From the NCBI GenBank assembly GCA_023394415.1, contig JAEXAR010000021.1:1-24536 (forward strand): DNA of 24,536 nt. Reading direction: 5' to 3'. This DNA comes from Bacteroidota bacterium (GTDB lineage Bacteria; Bacteroidota; Bacteroidia; Flavobacteriales; Weeksellaceae). A program made the position numbers and the translations under genes. Positions within the stretch are counted from its first letter, which is position 1. The number at the start of each line of letters is the position of its first letter. The notes below the pieces were generated by a model. That model did not search any database. It worked only from the letters and a program-made list of their open reading frames with translations, and was not told where the DNA came from. Positions 7,351 to 14,668 of the stretch are shown in pieces.

Positions 7351-8637
7351 TTATCTGTTTTCCATGGCAACGTAATCTCTTTTTTGTGCACCTTGGTAAA
7401 CTTGTCTTGGTCTTCCGATAGGATCTCCTTTTAAACGCATTTCTTTCCATTGTGAAATCCAGCCCGGCAATCTTCCTAAAGCAAACATCACCGTAAACAT
7501 TTCTGTTGGGATACCTAAAGCTCTGTAGATAATACCTGAGTAGAAATCTACATTCGGATACAACTTTCTTTCTACGAAATATTCATCTTCCAATGCTACT
7601 CTTTCTAGCTGCATTGCAATATCTAAAGCTTTATCGTCAATGCCTAGAGCATCTAAAATATCGTCTGCTGCTTTTTTAATAATTTTTGCTCTTGGGTCGA
7701 AGTTTTTATAAACTCTGTGTCCGAAGCCCATTAATCTGAAGTTGTCTTCTTTGTTTTTAGCTTTTGCAACGTATTTTGCAACATCGCCACCATCTGCTTC
7801 AATCATCTCAAGCATTTCTACTACCGCTTGGTTAGCACCGCCGTGAAGTGGACCCCAAAGTGCAGAAACCCCCGCAGAAACTGATGCAAAAAGACCTGTG
7901 TGTGCTGAACCTACCATTCTAACGGTAGAAGTAGAACAATTTTGTTCGTGATCCGCATGAAGGATTAATAATTTATCCAAAGCATCCACAACAACAGGAT
8001 TCACTTCAAATTCCTGATTTGGCATTTTAAATGTCATTTTGTAGAAATTTTCTACATAATTCAAGCTATTGTCACCGTGGTTTAGGGAAAGGCCTTTGGT
8101 TTTTCTATACGTCCAAGCTGCAAGGTGTGCAAATTTAGCTAAAAGCATTTCCGCAGCGTGATCTAGATCTTCTTTTGATTCTACGTTTACAGCTTTCGGG
8201 TTAAAAGCTACCAAAGCTGAAGTAAGAGAAGACAAAACGCCCATTGGATGCGCTGAACGTGGGAATGCATCCATAATTTTCTTCATCTCTTCCGCAACAT
8301 AGTTGTATTTTTTAATACCTTTATCAAAGTTTGCAAACTGATCCTGCGTAGGAAGCTCACCGTGAAGTAAAAGGTACATCACCTCAGTAAAGTTGGATTT
8401 TTCAGCAATTTGTTCTATCGGGTAACCCCTGTAATACAGTTCTCCCAAATCACCATCCAGATAAGTAATGTCGCTTAATGTAGCGCCTGTGTTTTTGTAA
8501 CCTAAATCCAGCGTAATAAGGCCGGTTTGGTCTCTTAATTTAGAAATATCAATTCCTCTGTCACCAATAGTGCTGTCAACGATAGGGTATTCAAACGCCT
8601 TACCATCGTAATTCAATATAACTTTGTTATCTGACAT
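7351..8637 (-). CDS. gltA: Citrate synthase (type II)
   Basis: Condenses oxaloacetate with acetyl-CoA to citrate, the entry step of the TCA cycle, in the cytosol. At 428 residues it matches the hexameric, NADH-sensitive type II enzymes of Gram-negative bacteria, which carry an N-terminal beta domain (here about residues 1-60) absent from shorter forms. Catalytic residues are visible: His265 in GPLHGGANQ, His307 in the signature GFGHRVYKNFDPR and Asp364 in NVDFYSG. His230 in LHADHEQN is the conserved oxaloacetate-pocket histidine. It follows eno on the same strand but is separated by 271 bases and an eno terminator, so it is probably transcribed separately. A promoter-like arrangement lies just upstream. 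Identification is secure. Confidence 0.97.
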   Translation of the reverse strand: MSDNKVILNYDGKAFEYPIVDSTIGDRGIDISKLRDQTGLITLDLGYKNTGATLSDITYLDGDLGELYYRGYPIEQIAEKSNFTEVMYLLLHGELPTQDQFANFDKGIKKYNYVAEEMKKIMDAFPRSAHPMGVLSSLTSALVAFNPKAVNVESKEDLDHAAEMLLAKFAHLAAWTYRKTKGLSLNHGDNSLNYVENFYKMTFKMPNQEFEVNPVVVDALDKLLILHADHEQNCSTSTVRMVGSAHTGLFASVSAGVSALWGPLHGGANQAVVEMLEMIEADGGDVAKYVAKAKNKEDNFRLMGFGHRVYKNFDPRAKIIKKAADDILDALGIDDKALDIAMQLERVALEDEYFVERKLYPNVDFYSGIIYRALGIPTEMFTVMFALGRLPGWISQWKEMRLKGDPIGRPRQVYQGAQKRDYVAMENR

Positions 8638-8656
8638 TTTCTTGTAAAATTTTTGT

Positions 8657-8687
8657 TAAAATTACGGAAAAACTGCGTATATATCAA
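8657..8687 (-). promoter_or_regulatory. Possible gltA promoter
   Basis: On the minus strand TTG (8685-8687) is followed after 20 bases by TAATTTTA (8657-8664). This is close to the Bacteroidota pattern TTG-N17-23-TAnnTTTG, with one mismatch at the final G. Transcription would begin shortly before the ATG, giving a short leader. The region is AT-rich, so the match is only moderate support. Confidence 0.3.
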
Positions 8688-8804
8688 ATGATTGCGCCTT
8701 GATATTTATTAATTTTTTCTATTTTGAAAATATAGTAAAAAGCTTATAAATCTCGATAAATTTAAAACATCTTTATAGCGTTGATTTTCAATTAATTTAA
8801 AAGA

Positions 8805-8833
8805 AAAACACCGGAACAGAATTCCGATGTTTT
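8805..8833 (-). terminator. Intrinsic terminator downstream of eno
   Basis: AAAACACCGGAA (8805-8816) pairs with TTCCGATGTTTT (8822-8833) around a 5-base loop, with one G-U wobble in the minus-strand RNA. It lies about 75 bases past the eno stop, between eno and gltA. Confidence 0.7.
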
Positions 8834-8908
8834 ACATATTAATTTGTTATATGAATTATCATAAGGTTTAGGATATTTCAACCTTATAAAGCCGTATCCA
8901 TTTTAAAA

Positions 8909-10201
8909 TTATCTTTTCACTTTGAAAGCATCAAGTCCCGGGAAAACTGCTGTTTCGCCCAAAGCCTCCTCAATTCTCAACAATTGGTTGTATTTTGCCA
9001 TTCTGTCTGAACGTGAAGCAGATCCTGTTTTAATTTGTCCACAGTTCATCGCTACTGCTAAATCAGCAATCGTAGCATCTTCGGTTTCACCGGAACGGTG
9101 AGACATTACAGAAGTATAAGCATTGTGCTGTGCCATTTGTACCGCAGCCATTGTTTCAGAAAGTGAACCAATTTGGTTAACTTTTACTAAAATAGAGTTG
9201 GCAACTCCATCTTTAATACCTCTTGAAAGTCTTTCAACATTGGTCACAAATAAATCATCACCTACAAGTTGAACTCTGTCTCCAATTTTATCCGTTAGTA
9301 ACTTCCAACCATCCCAATCATTTTCGTGCATACCATCTTCAATTGAAATAATCGGATATTTATTCACCAATTCTTCAAGATATGAAGCCTGTTCTGCGCT
9401 ACTAAATTGTGCAGAATCCGGAGTTTGGAATTTTCTATAATCGTAAATACCATCTTTATAAAATTCTGAAGAAGCACAATCTAGTGCAAACATCACATCA
9501 TCACCAGGCTTATAGCCTGCTTTTTCTACAGCCTGAAGTAATGTATCTAAAGCGTCTTCAGTTCCTTTGAAAGTTGGTGCAAAACCACCTTCATCACCTA
9601 CAGCAGTAGAAAGTCCTCTATCGTGAAGGATTTTCTTTAAATTATGGAAGATTTCTGTTCCTTTTCTCAAAGCGTGGGAAAAAGAATCAGCTTTTACCGG
9701 CATAATCATAAATTCCTGAAATGCAATAGGCGCATCAGAGTGAGAACCACCATTAATAACGTTCATCATCGGAACCGGAAGGGTGTTGGCATTAACACCA
9801 CCCACATATTTATAAAGAGGCATTCTCATTTCGGTAGCTGCGGCTTTAGCTGAGGCCAAAGAAACACCTAGAATAGCATTTGCACCAAGATTACCTTTAT
9901 TTTTTGTACCGTCAATATCAATCATAATTTGGTCTATCAGGTTTTGGTCGAAAACAGGAAGCCCTACTAATTCAGGAGCGATAACTTCACGAACGTTTTC
10001 TACGGCTTTTAAAACGCCTTTCCCCATATATTCTGAACCGCCGTCGCGCAATTCTACAGCTTCGTGTTCTCCTGTTGATGCTCCTGATGGCACTGCAGCG
10101 CGTCCCATTGCTCCACTTTCTGTGAAAACGTCAACTTCTACCGTTGGATTTCCTCTGGAATCCAAAATCTGTCTTGCCTCGATGTACGAAATGTAACTCA
10201 T
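8909..10201 (-). CDS. eno: Enolase (phosphopyruvate hydratase)
   Basis: Converts 2-phosphoglycerate to phosphoenolpyruvate in glycolysis and the reverse in gluconeogenesis. I choose the ATG at 10201, giving 430 residues beginning MSYISYIEARQILDSRGNPT, the normal family N-terminus. The longer frame from 10243 would add 14 residues (MYHFKVNLTLKNIK) not found in enolases, and its ATG overlaps a TAAATTTG -7 promoter element. Catalytic and metal residues are present: Glu204 (VGDEGGF), Lys340 (ILVKVNQIGS), metal ligands Asp241, Glu288 and Asp315, and the signature SHRSGETED at 367-375. The upstream neighbour in the direction of transcription is a decayed ZIP transporter. A terminator separates eno from gltA. 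Confidence 0.97.
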   Translation of the reverse strand: MSYISYIEARQILDSRGNPTVEVDVFTESGAMGRAAVPSGASTGEHEAVELRDGGSEYMGKGVLKAVENVREVIAPELVGLPVFDQNLIDQIMIDIDGTKNKGNLGANAILGVSLASAKAAATEMRMPLYKYVGGVNANTLPVPMMNVINGGSHSDAPIAFQEFMIMPVKADSFSHALRKGTEIFHNLKKILHDRGLSTAVGDEGGFAPTFKGTEDALDTLLQAVEKAGYKPGDDVMFALDCASSEFYKDGIYDYRKFQTPDSAQFSSAEQASYLEELVNKYPIISIEDGMHENDWDGWKLLTDKIGDRVQLVGDDLFVTNVERLSRGIKDGVANSILVKVNQIGSLSETMAAVQMAQHNAYTSVMSHRSGETEDATIADLAVAMNCGQIKTGSASRSDRMAKYNQLLRIEEALGETAVFPGLDAFKVKR

Positions 10202-10240
10202 TTTTATATTTTTTAATGTTAAATTTACTTTAAAGTGATA

Positions 10241-10248
10241 CAAATTTA
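10241..10248 (-). promoter_or_regulatory. -7 promoter element of eno
   Basis: The minus strand reads TAAATTTG, an exact TAnnTTTG -7 element, 39 bases before the chosen eno ATG. A start a few bases downstream would give an A/T-rich leader of about 30 nt. No clear TTG is found 17-23 bases further upstream. Confidence 0.5.
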
Positions 10249-10294
10249 CGGAATATTTAAAGTAAAATCATCTGATTTTTGTCTTAAATATATA

Positions 10295-10673
10295 TTAAAC
10301 AATCATCCCTAGAATTAGAAATCTCAAGAATCCCAGAAAGAATGTGCGGTATAAGTAGGCTTATCTTCTTCGGTATGTGCTTCTACCAAAAGTTCTTCTG
10401 TAACAAGATAAAGTAAAGCAGATAGACCAAACCATAAGCATTGTTAAGGTTCCCAAAACGAAGCCTAACACTACATAAACTGGCTGATGCTTCTCTAAGA
10501 TATCCGGTAAAAGTTCTACAGCTACTACGGAAAATATAACACCAGCAGCAAATGTAGAATAATACTTGTGAATGCCAAATTTGGTGTTCAGTATGTTGCA
10601 ATTATTCCTCCACTACGAAAGTTACTAAAGGAATCATAGTATATAACAAAATAGTTTGTAAAGTGTCCGACAT
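10295..10673 (-). pseudogene. ZIP-family metal transporter pseudogene
   Basis: Pieces of a ZIP (zinc/iron permease) membrane protein can be read in order on the minus strand but in changing frames. They are MSDTLQTILLYTMIPLVTF from the ATG at 10673; IIATY followed by TGA where Trp is expected, then TPNLAFTSII; FAAGVIFSVVAVELLPDILE and VLGFVLGTLTMLMV; then FGLSALLYLVTEELLVEAHT; and finally FFLGFLRFLILGMIV and TAA at 10295. That needs four frame changes and contains one nonsense codon. The junction near 10429-10434 jumps from the end of the third transmembrane region to the last ones, so roughly 100 codons of the middle, including the metal-binding helices, seem deleted. An intact member would be about 230-270 residues. 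It is non-functional. The 72-codon open frame within it is an artefact. Confidence 0.8.
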
Positions 10674-10750
10674 TATTTTATCTTTAGATCATCTAATTTA
10701 TAAAATTTGCACTGTTTTTGATTTTAAAAATTTAATCTAAATTTAAAATT

Positions 10751-11185
10751 ATGAGAAAAGTTATAATCTCGGGTATTGCATTATCATTAATTACAATTAA
10801 CTGTAAAAAAGAAACAGGAAACAGCGGCGTTATCAAGCAAGAAAATACCGAAGTTTCAGTAATTAAAAACAATGGTGTTGTAGACAGCACAACATCATCA
10901 GAAACTTATACTAAAGATGCCAATGGGGAAGTTCAGGAACACACCTACAGATACGTTGCTGAAGACGGCTCATCTGCACACGTGAAATTCACCAACTCTA
11001 CAAAAGATGGTAATTACATCTCTATTACCAGTAATAAAAAAACCATAAAAGTAAAACAGAAAGAAGCTTGGGCAAAAGGCGCGATTTATGAAGAAAATGG
11101 TGTTATTGTAAAATCTGAAGGTGACAAAATAACCATAGAGCAGGAAAATAATATCATCGAGCTAAAGAAAGCGAGAGGACAATAA
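10751..11185 (+). CDS. MliC-like lipoprotein (putative lysozyme-inhibitor fold)
   Basis: The only intact plus-strand gene; 144 residues. It starts with a lipoprotein signal (MRKVIISGIALSLITINC), predicted lipidation at Cys18, then a charged linker to about residue 65. Residues about 66-140 run as short beta strands and contain AWAKGAIYEENG followed by KSEGDKITIE. This resembles the SA-x-GA-x-Y...G...W-KGDEA pattern of MliC/PliC-type C-type lysozyme inhibitors, although the paired cysteines of Proteobacterial MliC are absent. The likely location is a membrane surface in the envelope. The function is inference; it could be an unrelated small beta-barrel lipoprotein. It is convergent with the ribosomal operon and shares its terminator. 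Upstream lies the ZIP pseudogene, transcribed the other way. Confidence 0.75.
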   Translation: MRKVIISGIALSLITINCKKETGNSGVIKQENTEVSVIKNNGVVDSTTSSETYTKDANGEVQEHTYRYVAEDGSSAHVKFTNSTKDGNYISITSNKKTIKVKQKEAWAKGAIYEENGVIVKSEGDKITIEQENNIIELKKARGQ

Positions 11186-11219
11186 GAATAACAATACTAA
11201 TCAGAGATTTCAAGCAATA

Positions 11220-11252
11220 AAAAATCCGTTCAGAAATTCTGAACGGATTTTT
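11220..11252. terminator. Bidirectional terminator between the lipoprotein gene and rplQ
   Basis: A perfect 16-bp inverted repeat: AAAAATCCGTTCAGAA (11220-11235), a single central base, and TTCTGAACGGATTTTT (11237-11252). It lies between two convergent genes and has A-runs on one side and T-runs on the other. It can end both the plus-strand lipoprotein transcript and the long minus-strand ribosomal transcript. Confidence 0.92.
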
Positions 11253-11271
11253 ATATATCTAAAACTGATTC

Positions 11272-11808
11272 TTATTCTTCAGTTTTTTCCTCTGTAGCAT
11301 CAGTAGCTGGAGCTTCAGTAGCTTCTGCCACAGGTTCAGCTTTAGCTTCCTCTTTTACAGGGATTGTAGCTACTGCTTCTTTTTTAGGAGCAGCAGATCT
11401 TCTGCTTCTTCTTGTCGCTTTCTTCTCTTCAGCATTTGGATTGTAAAGTTCGTTGAAATCAACCAACTCAATCATTGCCATATCCGCAGCATCACCAGGT
11501 CTGAAACCTGTTTTGATGATTCTTGTATAACCGCCGTTTCTTTCAGCGATTTTTGGTGCTACAGTTCTGAAAAGTTCTGTAACAGCTTCTTTACTTTGAA
11601 GGTAAGAGAAAACTGTTCTTCTATTGTGAGTGGTGTCTTCTTTTGCTTTAGTTAAAAGGGGCTCAACATATACTCTTAAAGCTTTCGCTTTAGCAACAGT
11701 CGTGTTGATTCTTTTATGCTCAATAAGAGAACAAGCCATATTAGAAAGCATTGCCTTTCTGTGTGGCGCAGTTCTTCCTAAGTGATTAAATTTTTTACCG
11801 TGTCTCAT
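11272..11808 (-). CDS. rplQ: 50S ribosomal protein L17
   Basis: Large-subunit protein near the exit-tunnel rim. The core (MRHGKKFNHLGRTAPHRKAM to about residue 123, with TRIIKTGFRPGDAADMAMIEL) is standard. Residues about 126-178 form a low-complexity tail rich in Ala, Glu, Lys and Thr (ATEAPATDATEEKTEE at the end). This makes it 178 residues against about 127 in E. coli. Such tails are common in Bacteroidota L17 and are probably disordered. It is the last gene of the operon, 6 bases after rpoA, and is followed by the bidirectional terminator. Confidence 0.96.
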   Translation of the reverse strand: MRHGKKFNHLGRTAPHRKAMLSNMACSLIEHKRINTTVAKAKALRVYVEPLLTKAKEDTTHNRRTVFSYLQSKEAVTELFRTVAPKIAERNGGYTRIIKTGFRPGDAADMAMIELVDFNELYNPNAEEKKATRRSRRSAAPKKEAVATIPVKEEAKAEPVAEATEAPATDATEEKTEE

Positions 11809-11814
11809 TGTTTA

Positions 11815-12810
11815 TTATTTATCAGCATCTAGTTTATACTTTGCAACGTCGAAACCGAAGTTAAGACCTTTTGAATGCACTAATTCTTCTAATTCTGTTA
11901 AAGATTTCTTACCGAAATTTCTAAATTTCATTAAGTCAGACTTGCTGTAAGAAACTAACTCACCAAGGGTTTCAACTTCAGCAGCCTTCAAACAGTTAAG
12001 GGCTCTTACAGAAAGATCCATATCTGCTAATTTAGACTTCAATAGTTGTCTGGTGTGTAACGTTTCTTCATCATACTGAATAGATGCTTTTACAGCTTCT
12101 GTCTCAAGAGTAATTCTTTCATCAGAGAAAAGCATGAAGTGATAGATCAAGATTTTAGAAGCTTCAGTTAAAGCGTTCTGTGGTGTAATTGATCCATCAG
12201 TTTCGATATCCAATACTAGTTTTTCGTAGTCTGTTTTTTGCTCTACACGGTAGTTTTCAATAGAATACTGCACTTTTTTGATTGGGGTAAAGATGGAATC
12301 GATAGCAATAGTTCCAAGTGGAGCATTGTTCGATTTGTTTTGTTCTGATGGAACATAACCTCTACCTTTCTCAATATTGAAAGTAATCTCAAAGTTTACG
12401 TCTTTGGTCATGTTAGCAATTACAAGATCGCCATTTAGTACCTCGAAACCGTTCATAGATTTACCAAGGTCCGCAGCTGTAACTTGAGTTTGACCTGAAA
12501 CTTTAGCAACAACCTGTTCGTTGGCTTGATTTTCAGATTTAGCTTTAAGACGCAATTGTTTCAAATTCAGGATGATTTCTGTTACATCTTCGATCACTCC
12601 CGGAATTGTTGAAAACTCGTGCTCTACACCTTCAATTTTGATAGATGAAATAGCATATCCTTCAAGAGAAGAAAGTAATACTCTTCTCAAAGCATTACCG
12701 ATAGTAAGCCCAAAACCTGGTTCTAATGGTCTGAATTCGAACTGACCTTTAAAATCATCAGAGTTTAAAAGAATTACTTTATCGGGTTTTATGAATTGTA
12801 AAATTGCCAT
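11815..12810 (-). CDS. rpoA: DNA-directed RNA polymerase subunit alpha
   Basis: Scaffold subunit that dimerises to assemble RNA polymerase; 331 residues, normal length. The N-terminal assembly domain spans about 1-235 (FRPLEPGFGLTIGNALRRVL at 26-45 is the conserved dimerisation region). A linker leads to the C-terminal DNA- and activator-binding domain at about 260-315, with LSVRALNCLKAAEVETLGEL and the helix-hairpin-helix MKFRNFGKKSLTELEEL. Arg269, Asn272 and Cys273 match E. coli Arg265, Asn268 and Cys269, the UP-element contacts, so the CTD probably binds DNA. It lies between rpsD (28-base gap) and rplQ (6-base gap), as in the alpha operon. Confidence 0.98.
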   Translation of the reverse strand: MAILQFIKPDKVILLNSDDFKGQFEFRPLEPGFGLTIGNALRRVLLSSLEGYAISSIKIEGVEHEFSTIPGVIEDVTEIILNLKQLRLKAKSENQANEQVVAKVSGQTQVTAADLGKSMNGFEVLNGDLVIANMTKDVNFEITFNIEKGRGYVPSEQNKSNNAPLGTIAIDSIFTPIKKVQYSIENYRVEQKTDYEKLVLDIETDGSITPQNALTEASKILIYHFMLFSDERITLETEAVKASIQYDEETLHTRQLLKSKLADMDLSVRALNCLKAAEVETLGELVSYSKSDLMKFRNFGKKSLTELEELVHSKGLNFGFDVAKYKLDADK

Positions 12811-12838
12811 ATTGTTGGTTGAGCAAAAATTGGGTTTA

Positions 12839-13447
12839 TTATTTATTGTATAACTCTACGATGAATTGTTCCTTAATGTCTTCAGGAATCTGAATTCTTT
12901 CTGGAACTGCTACAAATGTACACTCCTTCTTCTCGTCGTTATACTGCAGCCATTCGTAGGTTGATTTAGAAGCCAATGAATCAGCAATCACTTCAAGAGA
13001 TTTAGATTTCTCTCTAATTGCGATTACATCACCAGCTTTCAGTAAATAAGATGGGATATTTACCAGTTCCCCGTTCACAGTGATATGTCTGTGAGAAACC
13101 AATTGTCTTGCTCCAGCTCTTGATTTTGCAAAACCTGCTCTGTATACTACATTATCAAGTCTTGATTCGCAAAGCTGTAAGAGGATTTCACCGGTTACAC
13201 CAGAAGCTCTGGATGCTTTTTCATAAAGATTTGCAAACTGTCTCTCTAAAATACCGTAAGTATATTTAGCTTTTTGCTTTTCTGCTAACTGGTTTGCGTA
13301 CTCTGATTTTTTAGCACCTCTTCTTTTATTCGGTCCATGTTGTCCCGGTGGTTGGTTTTTTCTTCTTTCGAAGTTTTTGTCGTCTCCGTAGATTGCAGCA
13401 CCAAACTTTCTGGCAATCTTTGTTTTAGGTCCAATATATCTAGCCAT
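12839..13447 (-). CDS. rpsD: 30S ribosomal protein S4
   Basis: Primary 16S rRNA-binding protein that nucleates assembly of the 30S body; 202 residues. The N-terminus MARYIGPKTKIARKFG lacks the zinc-binding cysteines of some S4 forms. The S4 RNA-binding domain is at about 93-150 (ESRLDNVVYRAGFAKSRAGA, then HITVNGELVNIPSYLLKAGD). In E. coli S4 represses the alpha operon; no matching pseudoknot can be claimed here. It lies between rpsK (16-base gap) and rpoA (28-base gap). Confidence 0.98.
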   Translation of the reverse strand: MARYIGPKTKIARKFGAAIYGDDKNFERRKNQPPGQHGPNKRRGAKKSEYANQLAEKQKAKYTYGILERQFANLYEKASRASGVTGEILLQLCESRLDNVVYRAGFAKSRAGARQLVSHRHITVNGELVNIPSYLLKAGDVIAIREKSKSLEVIADSLASKSTYEWLQYNDEKKECTFVAVPERIQIPEDIKEQFIVELYNK

Positions 13448-13463
13448 AGGTAAATTCTAAAAA

Positions 13464-13853
13464 TTAAACTCTTCTTCTTTTTGGTGGTCTACATCCGTTG
13501 TGTGGCATTGGCGTCACATCAACGATTTCACTAACTTCGATACCTGAATTGTGAATAGATCTGATAGCAGATTCTCTACCTTGTCCAGGTCCTTTTACGA
13601 ACACCTTTACTCTTCTAAGCCCAGCTTCGTGAGCTACAGCAGCGCAATTTTCTGCAGCCATTTGTGCTGCGAATGGAGTATTCTTTTTAGATCCTCTGAA
13701 TCCCATTTTACCGGCAGATGACCAAGAGATAACTTCTCCGTTTTTATTTGTCAAAGAAATAATAATATTGTTGAAAGACGCTTGGATGTGTGCTTCACCA
13801 ATCGCTTCTACTTTTACTTTTCTTTTTTTAACTACTTTAGTTTGTTTTGCCAT
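13464..13853 (-). CDS. rpsK: 30S ribosomal protein S11
   Basis: Protein of the 30S platform near the mRNA exit and the anti-Shine-Dalgarno region; 129 residues. Recognised by SFNNIIISLTNKNGEVISWS, the GKMGFRGSKKNTPFAAQ stretch, the VFVKGPGQGRESAIR motif and the C-terminus MPHNGCRPPKRRRV. Normal length, in place between rpsM and rpsD (gaps of 18 and 16 bases). Confidence 0.98.
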   Translation of the reverse strand: MAKQTKVVKKRKVKVEAIGEAHIQASFNNIIISLTNKNGEVISWSSAGKMGFRGSKKNTPFAAQMAAENCAAVAHEAGLRRVKVFVKGPGQGRESAIRSIHNSGIEVSEIVDVTPMPHNGCRPPKRRRV

Positions 13854-13871
13854 TATTAATAATTCTAAAGA

Positions 13872-14249
13872 TTATTTACTTGCTTTCTTTTTGTTAGCAA
13901 CAGTTTTTCTTCTTCCTTTACGGGTTCTAGAATTGTTTTTAGTTCTTTGGCCTCTTAAAGGTAATCCCAGTCTGTGACGTATTCCTCGTTGGCATCCTAT
14001 GTCCATCAGACGTTTGATGTTCAATTGAACTTCTGAACGCAATTCACCTTCTACTTTAATGTTTTCAGTGATGTAGTTTCTGATGGCAGCCAATTCATCG
14101 TCATTCCATTCGTTGACTTTCTTGTCTTCGCTGATACCGGCAGCTTTAAGAATCTCAGAAGAAGTACTTCTTCCGATTCCGTAGATGTAAGTTAAACCGA
14201 TAACGCCTCTTTTGTTTTTTGGTAAATCAATACCTGAAATTCTCGCCAT
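13872..14249 (-). CDS. rpsM: 30S ribosomal protein S13
   Basis: Protein of the 30S head that makes inter-subunit bridges and contacts the P-site tRNA through its basic tail; 125 residues. The N-terminal part ISGIDLPKNKRGVIGLTYIY is followed by GIGRSTSSEILKAAGI (helix-turn region), and the C-terminus has the signature RGIRHRLGLPLRGQRTKNNS and a lysine-rich end. It follows rpmJ by 9 bases. Identification is secure. Confidence 0.98.
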   Translation of the reverse strand: MARISGIDLPKNKRGVIGLTYIYGIGRSTSSEILKAAGISEDKKVNEWNDDELAAIRNYITENIKVEGELRSEVQLNIKRLMDIGCQRGIRHRLGLPLRGQRTKNNSRTRKGRRKTVANKKKASK

Positions 14250-14258
14250 AATTTAATT

Positions 14259-14375
14259 TTAGCCTTGTCTTTGTTTAAATTTTGGGTTTTTCTTGTTGAT
14301 TACAAACAGAACGCCTTTACGACGAACGATTTTGCAATCAGCACTTCTTTTTTTAATAGATGCTCTAACTTTCAT
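14259..14375 (-). CDS. rpmJ: 50S ribosomal protein L36, zinc-free form
   Basis: A 38-codon gene on the minus strand from ATG at 14375 to TAA at 14259. The protein begins MKVRASIKKRSADCKIVRRK and ends in the typical FKQRQG. E. coli L36 binds zinc through Cys11, Cys14, Cys27 and His33. Here these positions are Ser11, Cys14, Asn27 and Phe33, so only one ligand remains and this is a C-minus, zinc-independent L36. It lies between infA (69-base gap) and rpsM (9-base gap), its classical place. Confidence 0.96.
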   Translation of the reverse strand: MKVRASIKKRSADCKIVRRKGVLFVINKKNPKFKQRQG

Positions 14376-14444
14376 TTGTTTAAATTTTCGCAATCAGCTT
14401 TTGGGGCTTTTTGCATTATATTAAAAGTGTTCTTTTAAATTGAA

Positions 14445-14660
14445 TTAGTATCTAAAAGTAATTCTCCCTTTGGTTAAATCATAGGGAGACATTTCAAGCC
14501 TTACCTTATCTCCCGGAAGGAGTTTAATGTAATGCATTCTCATTTTTCCTGAAATATGGGCAATCAATACGTGTCCATTTTCCAGCTCTACACGGAACAT
14601 AGCGTTAGAAAGTGCTTCCACGATCACGCCATCCTGTTCAATATGTTTTTGTTTAGCCAT
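14445..14660 (-). CDS. infA: Translation initiation factor IF-1
   Basis: A 71-residue OB-fold protein that occupies the 30S A site during initiation together with IF-2 and IF-3. Recognised by MAKQKHIEQDGVIVEALSNA, the strand MFRVELENGHVLIAHISGKM, and RMHYIKLLPGDKVRLEMSPY followed by DLTKGRITFRY. It lies 8 bases after secY, inside the ribosomal operon. This placement between secY and rpmJ is common in Bacteroidota and Firmicutes but differs from E. coli. Confidence 0.98.
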   Translation of the reverse strand: MAKQKHIEQDGVIVEALSNAMFRVELENGHVLIAHISGKMRMHYIKLLPGDKVRLEMSPYDLTKGRITFRY

Positions 14661-14668
14661 TTAAATTA

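Noticed and set aside
8638..8804. Regulatory RNA or small gene between eno and gltA
   Set aside because: Apart from the gltA promoter candidate and the eno terminator I see only AT-rich DNA with no open frame or strong structure.
10383..10601. Minus-strand open frame of 72 codons as a gene
   Set aside because: It is read out of frame through the ZIP pseudogene; the ordered ZIP fragments in other frames explain the sequence better.
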